DNA from: Cladosporium sp. IMV 00045
Taxonomy: Eukaryota; Ascomycota; Dothideomycetes; Cladosporiales; Cladosporiaceae
Assembly (NCBI GenBank): GCA_001931905.2
Contig: MSJI02000925.1
Location: 1-64,000 of the forward strand
DNA length: 64,000 nucleotides
Direction: 5' to 3'
Part shown: positions 51,895 through 60,414 of the stretch, piece after piece
Numbering within the stretch: position 1 is the first letter of the stretch
How the letters are laid out: each line of letters starts with the position of its first letter
Program-made: the position numbers and the translations under genes
The notes under the pieces: model-generated
What the model was told of the DNA's origin: nothing
Seen by the model: only the letters and a program-made list of their open reading frames with translations
Database searches by the model: none

Positions 51895-52866
51895 ATGACA
51901 ACCAAACCCAACATCCTCATAATCGGCGGCACCGGCCTGATAGGCGAACACATCAGCAACGCCATCGTCGCCTCGCGCGAACACTTCGACCGCATCGCCC
52001 TCTTCACCTCGGCCAACACGGTCTTCACCAAGGCCGCCTTCGTCGACGGGCTCAAAGCGCGCGACGTCGAGATCATCGTGGGCGACATCAAGCTGGCCGA
52101 CGACGTGCGCGAAGCCTACAGCGGCTTCGACACCGTCGTCTCCTGCGTCGGCCGCCAGGTCATCGCCGCCCAGCAGGAGCTGATCCGCCTCGCCGACCGC
52201 CACCCGGACGTCAAGCGCTTCTTCCCGTCCGAGTACGGCACCGACGTCGTGCACAATGCCACCAGCAGCTCGGAGCTCCCGCATCAGGCCAAGCTGAAAG
52301 TTCGCGCTGCCCTCGAGCAGACTGACTCTCTCGAGTACACGTACCTCGTCACGGGCCCGTACGCAGACGCCAATCGCGGCTTGTATCTGAGCGCCGCACC
52401 CCCAGAAGCCGAAGAGAGCGGCTGCTTCGACGTCCAACGCAAGCGCGCAGTCCTGCTCGGCGACCCCGACGCAAAAATCAACCTAACCACAATGCGCGAC
52501 GTCGGCGCCATGGTCGTAGCAGCGCTCCGCCACCGCGCCGAAAGCAAAAACCGCGCCTTGCTCTGCAACTCATTCACGACGACGCCCAACGCGATTCTGG
52601 CAGAATTCGAGCGGCAGAGCGGAGGCGAGAAATGGGACGTCGACGTGACGGACCTGCCCAAACTCAAGCAGTTGGAGAAAGAGGCCTGGGCGAAGCAGGA
52701 TCCTCGCTCGGTGCCGCTTTCGCTGAGGCGGATTTGGACAGATGGTGGGACGCTTTATGGCCAGAAACGCGATAATGGCTTGATAGGGATGGAGGAGAGG
52801 GTTGATTCGTTGCAGAGCGCTGTGGAGCAGGCGATTAGACTGCAGACGCAGGGTGAGGTGGCTTAG
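51895..52866 (+). CDS. NmrA/isoflavone-reductase-like NAD(P)-binding protein
   Basis: 323 residues from ATG 51895; an upstream in-frame ATG (51805) would add 30 residues without family similarity, and the Rossmann strand starts at once after 51895 (NILIIGGTGLIGEHI). GGTGLIG is the NAD(P)-binding glycine motif. FDTVVSCVGRQVIAAQQELIRLA and RFFPSEYGTD follow the atypical SDR pattern of isoflavone reductases and phenylcoumaran benzylic ether reductases, and HQAKLKVRAAL carries the usual active-site Lys position. It may reduce an aromatic metabolite in the cytosol or act as a redox sensor like NmrA; substrate unknown. The CDS is GC-rich (many NNC/NNG codons), more than its flanks. Confidence 0.85.
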   Translation: MTTKPNILIIGGTGLIGEHISNAIVASREHFDRIALFTSANTVFTKAAFVDGLKARDVEIIVGDIKLADDVREAYSGFDTVVSCVGRQVIAAQQELIRLADRHPDVKRFFPSEYGTDVVHNATSSSELPHQAKLKVRAALEQTDSLEYTYLVTGPYADANRGLYLSAAPPEAEESGCFDVQRKRAVLLGDPDAKINLTTMRDVGAMVVAALRHRAESKNRALLCNSFTTTPNAILAEFERQSGGEKWDVDVTDLPKLKQLEKEAWAKQDPRSVPLSLRRIWTDGGTLYGQKRDNGLIGMEERVDSLQSAVEQAIRLQTQGEVA

Positions 52867-53204
52867 GGACTTGGTTCGAAACCTGGTAGTGGCTAGCAAA
52901 CGCGGCATGGGGGATGTCATGGGACTACTGGGTAGTTCGGCATGCGAAGCAAGCATAACTAGAGCCGCATTTTATTTCCATAACCGGTGGTACGTGACAG
53001 ACGAAATGACTTGACGAAAGGTATAGAATACGAAAATACAGTAGAGGAAATCGTCATTTGATCGATCTATCATGGTGCCATAGTGGCACTTTGTCACTGC
53101 ATATCTGTACTTCCCTCAACACAGCGTGCCATGAAGCTATCTCGTTCACCTGAAAGTCAAAAAACCCATCAACCCCATCACACAGCACCACCACTCTCTC
53201 AATG
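52867..53204. other. convergent 3' region
   Basis: Short gap between two converging genes; no features seen. Confidence 0.5.
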
Positions 53205-56200
53205 TCACTTCCTCTGCTTCCTGTCAGCCTGACTCCGAAGCCACTGATCCGGCGTCTCCACGACCAAGTACTTATACTCATTCGCCCACCCTCTCGGATC
53301 CGCATTAACAGGCGCACCCAAACCCTGACCCGCAGCAAGCTGAGGCGCATGGCAAACAGAGAACCTGCGGTACTGGCTGGCATTCATATAACACCAGCCC
53401 GCGAACCAACTAACGGCATAATCCAGTGCTCTGACCGGATCAATCTGCTCCAGGTCCTGGAAAGTAGGCAAAGACTCCGGCGCGATGGAGACCAGATCCG
53501 CATCTTCGGAGGGGTTTCCCGGGTAATATTCGTCTTCCAGGTCGGACGGGGCGAGGTCGCTGATGACTTCGAACAGCGTCCGCCACAGCGAGTGGGGCCG
53601 GTCTTTGGTGCGTTCGATAGCGAGGTTCATGAGCCAGGTTCGCACGCCGGGGCGGGCGGCGACTTTGCATCGGAGGGCGCCGGGGGGCTTATTGTGGTTC
53701 ATGGTGTTGATATTGTGCACAACTTGGATGGCTTTTTCGGGGTAGTCGAGGAATACGTCGTCGGTTATGAAGACGACGTCTCCCATGGGGAAGAGGCGTT
53801 GGCATTCGAATTTGGGGGCGCGCTTTTCGAGCGCGGCGAGAGGCGGGTTGAGGCCGACGGTGAAGACGCGCCAGGAGAGTTGGTAGAGGATCCCGCCTAG
53901 ACCGCGGATGGACCATAGGGGGACCTCGGGGTGTAGTACGATGAGGGTCGAAGAGTGTCTAACTTTGAGCAAATCGTCCCAAGCACCAGGGTCTAGTGAT
54001 GTTCTAACTTTGAGTTGTTGGCCTTCGAAGGCTTTCGCCAAAAGCTTCACTTCCTCCGTGTGGGAGGGTGGCATCATGATGAAGGCTCTAGTCTCCTTTT
54101 GGCCTTCTCTGATGGTCAACAGATGATCTACGTCAACATCCAGCAATGCTGATATTGCTTCGGCGGGTGCGCTGGTTGCGTTCACAGGGACGGATGGAAC
54201 TAAACGCTGTCCTTCTTCTTGCCGTGCCTCATTTGCAAGGACCGATAGCATCTTGAACTTCAGAGCAACCTTTGAGTTCATTGCTTGACTCGATTGGTCA
54301 AGAACCTTGAAGTCTTCTGTGCCCGTTGGAAACACGAGCAAAGCGAACTCGGATGACATGACAACACCGCAAGAGACGTGTGCCTTGCACATCTCAGCAA
54401 GTTGTCCAACCAAATTGTTGCTAGATGCCTCGGGCACAATGTCGCCGCAGGGCAATTGTGCGCTTTCCTGTAACGCATTGCCGAAATAATGTTGAAGATC
54501 TGAAACATTGATCATCTTCTGCATCTGCAATCGGGCTTGCGAGCCCAGTCTTTCACCCAACAGAGATTCGTCTCTTTGTGTGGCGCACGCTAGCTTTGCT
54601 TTGACCTCATATTCAATACCTCCGCAATTCACGGAAAGAACGATATCGTGACTGAAAGCTGCCGGACCGTGAGATTGTTGAAATGAGGACAAAGGTTGCT
54701 CTGACGCCGGCGACATCTGGCCAGGAGACATCACTACATTACGGCGTGACTGATCGTCAACGATCATGGGTGCAACCTGAGCACGTCCACCTGGACTCAT
54801 TGCTGAGGGTGTTCGAAGCGGCGACTGCGCAGCAACACCCGCCATTTGATCCGGCACAGGAGGAGGGCCAAAGTTAGGCGGGTTCTGTAAAATGACATTG
54901 CTCCCCGGTCTCCCGGCATAAACGCCTGTATCACGGTGGGCGAATTTGCATTTATCCTCGGTCTTGTTGCAATGGCCATCCTTCCAGAAGCGACATGTTA
55001 TGTCTTTCTGCTTGAAGATCTTTCGTGCCTCATAAGCGCTCATCTGTGTTGGGGCTTGACGGGGAGGAATTGGTTGCGGAGCAGTTGGGGTGTCGTTCTC
55101 GATTTCACGGTGCTCATGATCACACCTTTTCTCGTCATTCGGACACAGGCCCTGTCGCCAGAGATCACAGGTGATGAAGAAGTGTGCAAACCAGCAGTCG
55201 TTTGGGTGTCTGTTGCAAACCCCATTTCGCCAACGCCAGCAAGTCTTGGTTCTCTCTTTTTCGGGATTCGCGTTGTATGAAGGAAACGCTGGATATGAGT
55301 GATCATTTGGCGGTGGCGGTGGCGAAATGCTACGCTGACTTTCTGGGGCAGGTGCATCACGTCTCCCAAATACACTAGGTATCGATCCTGCAGGAGCCTG
55401 GCCGGTGGGACGCCCGACTCTTGTTGGCATCTGGGCGTTTCTCGTATCGTGCGATGTTGTTGACGGTGGTGGAGCAGAAGCACCCGGCCGCGCGGGCTCT
55501 GACGGTTGCTTTGGAGGCGAATTTCTTGCAACAGAAGAAGCAGCAATTGCAGTAGTGCTCGCCACAGCCGAAGGTGGAAGCTCCATCCGCCCAGTAGCAG
55601 GGTTGTAAGTACCGAGCATACTGGGATCTGGCGCAGCTTCTTTTTCACCAAATTTGTGAAACCTATGCTGTTCTGACAGATTCTTGAACCTCTGCTCCCT
55701 TGGATCTTCACCGGTCCTGGTACGCTGCCTGCGAGAAGGTTCGGCATTGCCAAAGTTCATGAACGCATTGGCGACAGAGTTCGTTGAGACCGATGGTCGT
55801 TTGAGTGGTCTTTGAGGTGATCGCGAGTCCCCAGAGTCTCGTGCATGCGTTTGCTTTCGGGATTGCACGTCCTGCGATCCGGAAGTTGGCGCACTCTTGC
55901 GCGACGCTCCAGTAGCCGGGGCTGATGGTCGGTGAGTATTCTTTGTGTCAATGGATGAGGCGGACTTCTTCTTCTGCATTTCAATAATAGCTTGTGCAGG
56001 AGTAAGCTTCTTCGTAGCTTTGCCGTCTTTCTTTGCCACAGTTGAGCCAGTATTATTGCTGCGCGCTCCTGAAGCTGAGGAAGTTTTCTGCTTCGCAGGT
56101 GACCTTCCACGTATCGGAGCCTTCGACTTTCGTGATGTCTCTTCCATCAATAAATCCTCGCTGGTGGATCCGTTGTCTTCGGCACCATCATCACTGCTTT

Positions 56201-56774
56201 CCTCGCTCGACGAAGCCACAACAGTCGGCCTATCGAGGCTCTTCTTCACCGTCTGCGCCATGCCTTTCTTTTTGGTAGGCGAGTCAACAGGCCGTTTTCG
56301 ACGGTTAGCAGGAGGATCACCTCCATGTGGCCGTTCACCGGCGTCCCTCATCGCAACATCAGAAGCAGAGCCACCACTAACACTCCGCGTCCTCTCACGA
56401 CGAAACCCCAACCTCTTCCTCTTCGCCGCACGCCGGCGAGCCCTCTCCTCCCTCTCCTCCTCATCCTTCAAGCAGGCCTCATCGTACACAGCCATATCAA
56501 AACCCTTCAAAGCGCCATTTTTGATCTGCAGTTTCGTCTGCCGCCACTCAGCCAGAATCTCCGCGGAATTCAGATTCTCGGCCGGCTCCCACGTCGAGCG
56601 GTGGAGAGGGTAGCCCTGCCATTTGATGAGGAATTGGGGCTCGCCTTCGTCGTCTGCTTCTTCGGCCAGGATCTTCTCGACGTCGTACCCTTCTTCCTCT
56701 TCGCTGGGTTCCGTCGAGTGGAGGGATATTGAGTCGTTGTCTGAATGATCGCTTTCTTGGAAGGGTGGTGCCAT
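53205..56774 (-). CDS. chromodomain protein with three CCCH zinc fingers
   Basis: A single frame of 1189 residues from ATG 56774. Residues about 29-80 are a chromodomain (YDVEKILAEE, FLIKWQGYPLHRSTWEPAENL) with the aromatic Tyr and the Trp/Trp positions that cage methyl-lysine. A long Ser/Lys/Pro-rich linker follows. Residues about 511-610 hold three CCCH fingers, all C-x7-C-x6-C-x3-H: CWRWRNGVC...WFAH, CDLWRQGLC...DHEH, CRFWKDGHC...KFAH. The C-terminal 500 residues form an unrecognised folded region with VLHPEVPLWSIRGLGGILYQLSW. A nuclear protein reading histone methylation and binding RNA or partners is the plausible role. A relationship to HP1/Chp1-type silencing factors is inference from the architecture. 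Confidence 0.82.
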   Translation of the reverse strand: MAPPFQESDHSDNDSISLHSTEPSEEEEGYDVEKILAEEADDEGEPQFLIKWQGYPLHRSTWEPAENLNSAEILAEWRQTKLQIKNGALKGFDMAVYDEACLKDEEEREERARRRAAKRKRLGFRRERTRSVSGGSASDVAMRDAGERPHGGDPPANRRKRPVDSPTKKKGMAQTVKKSLDRPTVVASSSEESSDDGAEDNGSTSEDLLMEETSRKSKAPIRGRSPAKQKTSSASGARSNNTGSTVAKKDGKATKKLTPAQAIIEMQKKKSASSIDTKNTHRPSAPATGASRKSAPTSGSQDVQSRKQTHARDSGDSRSPQRPLKRPSVSTNSVANAFMNFGNAEPSRRQRTRTGEDPREQRFKNLSEQHRFHKFGEKEAAPDPSMLGTYNPATGRMELPPSAVASTTAIAASSVARNSPPKQPSEPARPGASAPPPSTTSHDTRNAQMPTRVGRPTGQAPAGSIPSVFGRRDAPAPESQRSISPPPPPNDHSYPAFPSYNANPEKERTKTCWRWRNGVCNRHPNDCWFAHFFITCDLWRQGLCPNDEKRCDHEHREIENDTPTAPQPIPPRQAPTQMSAYEARKIFKQKDITCRFWKDGHCNKTEDKCKFAHRDTGVYAGRPGSNVILQNPPNFGPPPVPDQMAGVAAQSPLRTPSAMSPGGRAQVAPMIVDDQSRRNVVMSPGQMSPASEQPLSSFQQSHGPAAFSHDIVLSVNCGGIEYEVKAKLACATQRDESLLGERLGSQARLQMQKMINVSDLQHYFGNALQESAQLPCGDIVPEASSNNLVGQLAEMCKAHVSCGVVMSSEFALLVFPTGTEDFKVLDQSSQAMNSKVALKFKMLSVLANEARQEEGQRLVPSVPVNATSAPAEAISALLDVDVDHLLTIREGQKETRAFIMMPPSHTEEVKLLAKAFEGQQLKVRTSLDPGAWDDLLKVRHSSTLIVLHPEVPLWSIRGLGGILYQLSWRVFTVGLNPPLAALEKRAPKFECQRLFPMGDVVFITDDVFLDYPEKAIQVVHNINTMNHNKPPGALRCKVAARPGVRTWLMNLAIERTKDRPHSLWRTLFEVISDLAPSDLEDEYYPGNPSEDADLVSIAPESLPTFQDLEQIDPVRALDYAVSWFAGWCYMNASQYRRFSVCHAPQLAAGQGLGAPVNADPRGWANEYKYLVVETPDQWLRSQADRKQRK

Positions 56775-57496
56775 GGTGTTTATGTATTTCTCATATTTTG
56801 TGTTGGAATGCGTGCATCCGGTTTGTGAATGCTAGCAGGAGTGGCGTTTGTGGCGTGGTGAAACAACTTCACCACGCGCGTTTGCAACTGAAGTCGACCC
56901 GCGAATCTGACACGTCCTTTCTCCGTTTTCAGTGTTGATTTGACGAGATCGCGAGAGTGGAATGCTAATGTCAAGATGATGTTTGCATGTTAGAAGTCGT
57001 AAAGCACTACGAGCTCGAGAAATCAAGTGGCGACTTTGCAATGAAGATTGGAAGGCGCGTTTGCAGGTGCTTCGAACAAGAGCGCTGCAGGTGGGGCTTG
57101 TCACGTGCAGCTATCCACCCCTTGCATTCGCCTCATCGATATGAATATTTACTTCACTAGGTATTGAATGATTTTTTGGCTCGTACGAAAACACGTGACT
57201 AGATTACTACCTATTGTGACAGAAAGGAAAAATAGTGGTATATACGCTTCACCAGAAAAAAGGAAACAAACAGGATCAAAATACAAAAGCACACCCAAGC
57301 ATGACATCCAAGCAGAACGTAAGGAGACCAAAAAAATCCCACGACAACGCTCATCGCTATGCTTGGAGGCACCAAAACGACATAAGAAAAAAGAAAAAGG
57401 CAAAACACCTCGTGAACTCGTTGCCACCCGTGGCCGATCCATGCGCTTACCAACATGTGATTAAGATGTAGCAGACTCAAGCTCAGCTCGATTATC
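56775..57496. other. intergenic region, chromo-CCCH promoter / Chs7-like 3' flank
   Basis: About 720 bp with no supported gene. It has an A-rich tract at 57215-57400, mostly 3' flank of the Chs7-like gene. Confidence 0.5.
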
Positions 57497-58585
57497 TCAG
57501 GTGTAGGTGCTGCCCGCGGAAGTCGGCATGGGCCAGTCGTCTTCCGTGATGCTGGACCAGAATATCCAGATCATGACGACGGAGAGGAGGGTGAAGAGGG
57601 TCGAGAAGAAGCCGCCGTTGATCGCACCGTTGGAGCCATTGCAGATGTGCACGCTGATCACGTACTGGAAAATTTGACTGATCGCGAAAAGAAGACCGGC
57701 AGCTCCGAGGTAGACTAGAGAAGAGTTAGTTTGGATGTCACAAGGATAAACAGAGAAAAATCACGATGACTTACGCATTGGTCGAACTTCTCCAAGAATG
57801 CGGAGGACAAGCACTGCCTCGAGCACGAAGAAGACAACAATGAAAATGAGAGGCACCAGCTGGTACAAGGTGTAAAGAGCATACGCCCTGTTGTTCGGGT
57901 CGGTCACAGTGTCCTGCCAGTAATCGGTGAAGGCGAAACCAGTGTCAAGCGCAATGTATCCGGTGCCGACGAAGAGAGCCGCCGCAGAGCCGAAGATGAG
58001 GCCAATGGACGCAATTGTACCGTCGTCGATGATTTGGTATCCGACCACGGCGTTCATAAGAAGGATCCAGAGAGTCGCTACGATTGCCGCAATGTGAATG
58101 GCCGTGAAAGCTATGCGTACTGTGCCGCTGAGTGGGAACCAGCCGATGGTGAAGATCTCGCATATCGAAATTATGATGTATCCTAAGAGGAAGAGCTGCA
58201 TTTCTCTGGGTGAATGCGTTAGTTTCTGGTGATCCGCCGTGCTTGGAAGAATGACATGTAGCTTACCTCCTGCCGACAGCCGCTCGCTTCATGTTAGATC
58301 GCATGAGCAGGTACAGCGAGGTCAAGATTGCGAGACCCGCGCATAGTATTGACCCTGGCAGGGGGTCAGTGGTGTCCAACAATCACATTCACAGCTTGTG
58401 TATTCCATACCCAAGTTTGCCAGATTCCTGCCACCGCCCAAGTTGATTCCCTCCAAGTCACAGCCGCCGAAGCCAGAGCCGTCGCGCGATGGGGAGCCAG
58501 CGAACAAGTTGCATACCGGAAGCGTGGCGTGTATGCTGCCGGTGTCGCGACAGAAGTCATGAAAGTTGCCGTACGCAGTCGACAT
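57497..58585 (-). CDS. Chs7-type chitin synthase export chaperone (seven-helix ER protein)
   Basis: Four exons: 58585-58411, 58354-58267, 58205-57775 and 57714-57497; phases agree and give 303 residues. Introns have GTATGG/GTAAGC/GTAAGT donors. An N-terminal luminal part with Cys residues (FCRDTG, LPVCNLF) precedes about seven hydrophobic helices; MNAVVGYQIIDDGT and FTLLSVVMIWIFWSSITEDDWP match the Chs7 family signature at helix 4 and the C-terminal end. Chs7 lets chitin synthase III leave the ER. The luminal segment lacks the C-Y-A-R-N-x-E-x-AN block of canonical Chs7, so this may be a paralogue (also filed as chitin synthase III catalytic subunit in old annotations). Confidence 0.85.
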
Positions 58586-60251
58586 AGTTGCGGCGATGTG
58601 CTGTGACGCGCGCGGGCGTGATCAGCAGAGTTGCTGGGTCGGTCCACAGGTCTGTTCGGTCGGGTCGGTCGGTAGAAGTCGAGTCGGTCAGTGCGAGCGA
58701 GCGAGCTGCGGGAGCTGAAGGTCGTGAGATGGACACCTCTGGGAGTCGTCGCGAGGAAGACGTGAGGTTGAGGATAGTGTCTAGCGACGGAAGAGGCCTT
58801 AGGATCTGCTGTTCCTCAGGTTGTGGTGCCGGGTCGCAGAGGAGAGGGAAGAGGACGAGGGTTGGTGCACACACTCACGCACGACACTCCTATGGCACGC
58901 CGGCAGCGTTTCTCAAACGCCTGCTTGCCTGTGAGAGCAAACCCCAAGCTTGGGCTCGGACACGGGAGCCCCAACACTGGCGCTAAAAACGCACTATTAA
59001 CGTCTAAAACTTTCCAAGAAATACAAGGAATATGAACTGATGATGATTGTGCTTGTATGTGTTGAGGGGAAAAAACGACGAGCAGTCAATGTCAAGTGTC
59101 AGATACAGCACAAGATACAAAATCAGCATTGCCAAACCAAAGGATCCGATCCATCCATCACCGCTATCAATGATGTATCGGCTTATGCACAGCCCTGCCA
59201 AAATGCTGGCAGAGCTGGCATCCTGGGCAATCCTGGCAGCTGGTCGCGAGCACTTCCTTGGAAATGATGTTCCGCGCGCTAATAAGGTTCGGCCTGGGCT
59301 CCCAAGGTGGAAATGAAGCCAAAACCGAACCGTTGCTCGCTGCGACACCGTGCAGATCGTAGGATCCGCGCCTGTTCAACGAGCATCACGGCCCTGTGGT
59401 CATGGTCATCATCGTGCTGCCAGCCACTGAGCCACTTGGAATCTTTGCTTCTTTGCTTCTTCCGCCAATGCACACGCCAGCTCCGTGTCATGGTTGCACA
59501 TCTGCATGCAGCTTCGCGCTCCCGTGGCATCACACACAACATGCCCGTCTGCAGAGAGGTGTCATGATGCGGTACGGATGGGAGCATCCCTCTCCTGTTG
59601 CTTTGCAGTAAGCTCAGTAAACACATCTCGCTAAAGTTGCTAGTTTCTCGTCGCAATATATCATGCCGTCCAGCCGGGATGAGAGATCCAGTATATCTTC
59701 AGGATCTCGCCGTTCACCCCACTGATCTACTGTGTGAAATATCCCGCAGCAAAACACTGTTTGGCCGAAGGCGGTCTCGAACAGTGTTGAATTATTGAAG
59801 CGTTGTCACAATAATGGCTTCAGGTCTTTCTGAAGTATTTTTTGGTGAGACTCCTGACCCTCAAAGGCTGTATGTATACCATCTATGTCCTGGTCTTGCA
59901 ACCGGACTGCAAGAATGAAAGTAAAAATACCAAAGTAAACACAGTAGAAATCTACTTCGAGTCCAATGGCTCTCAACAGACATGAAAAGTAAGTAGTTGT
60001 ACCGTCACTTGTACTGTAACACTGGTATGTCTGCATATTTTACTGTCATTTGGGTAGTCAAATGCTCGTATCATCACCTGTTGAGCGACGAGCAAAACAC
60101 CTCGCTCTAGGTCCACAGGTTTATTGTACTCCCCCAAATATTCCAGTGTTACCCAAGCCTCTGCTGCTGTCATGCCTCTAGTCTCAAGTTTCGTTCACAA
60201 ACTCAGAAGGTTCTCCTTCAAATCACCAGACCACAAATGCAAGAGAGCCAT
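58586..60251. other. long intergenic region, Chs7-like promoter and beyond
   Basis: About 1.7 kb. Short CGGTCGG direct repeats occupy 58635-58690 in the Chs7-like leader. The rest has no supported gene. Confidence 0.5.
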
Positions 60252-60338
60252 TCACAGTGTCGGAAAGGGCTCCTTCAAAGCATCACAAGCGATCTTCATC
60301 TCGCCCTGCATGCTTTCCTCAGCCTCCCTCAAGAACAT
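60252..60338 (-). pseudogene. relic copy of the C-terminal end of the neighbouring large GTPase
   Basis: The minus strand reads FLREAEESMQGEMKIACDAL, then KEPFPTL and a stop. The true C-terminus of the GTPase gene just upstream reads CLREAEKCMGGEMKVAYERL, then KMNFPESS and a stop. The two ends align without gaps over about 27 residues, while the sequence before the relic has a stop in frame. It is most simply a decayed partial tandem duplication of the last exon. Confidence 0.65.
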
Positions 60339-60414
60339 GCCTCAGAACCAATCCTGCTATACTTTCGTGCACGTCGAGTATGCCCTCTCACACAGTGACG
60401 CAAAGATTGATGCC

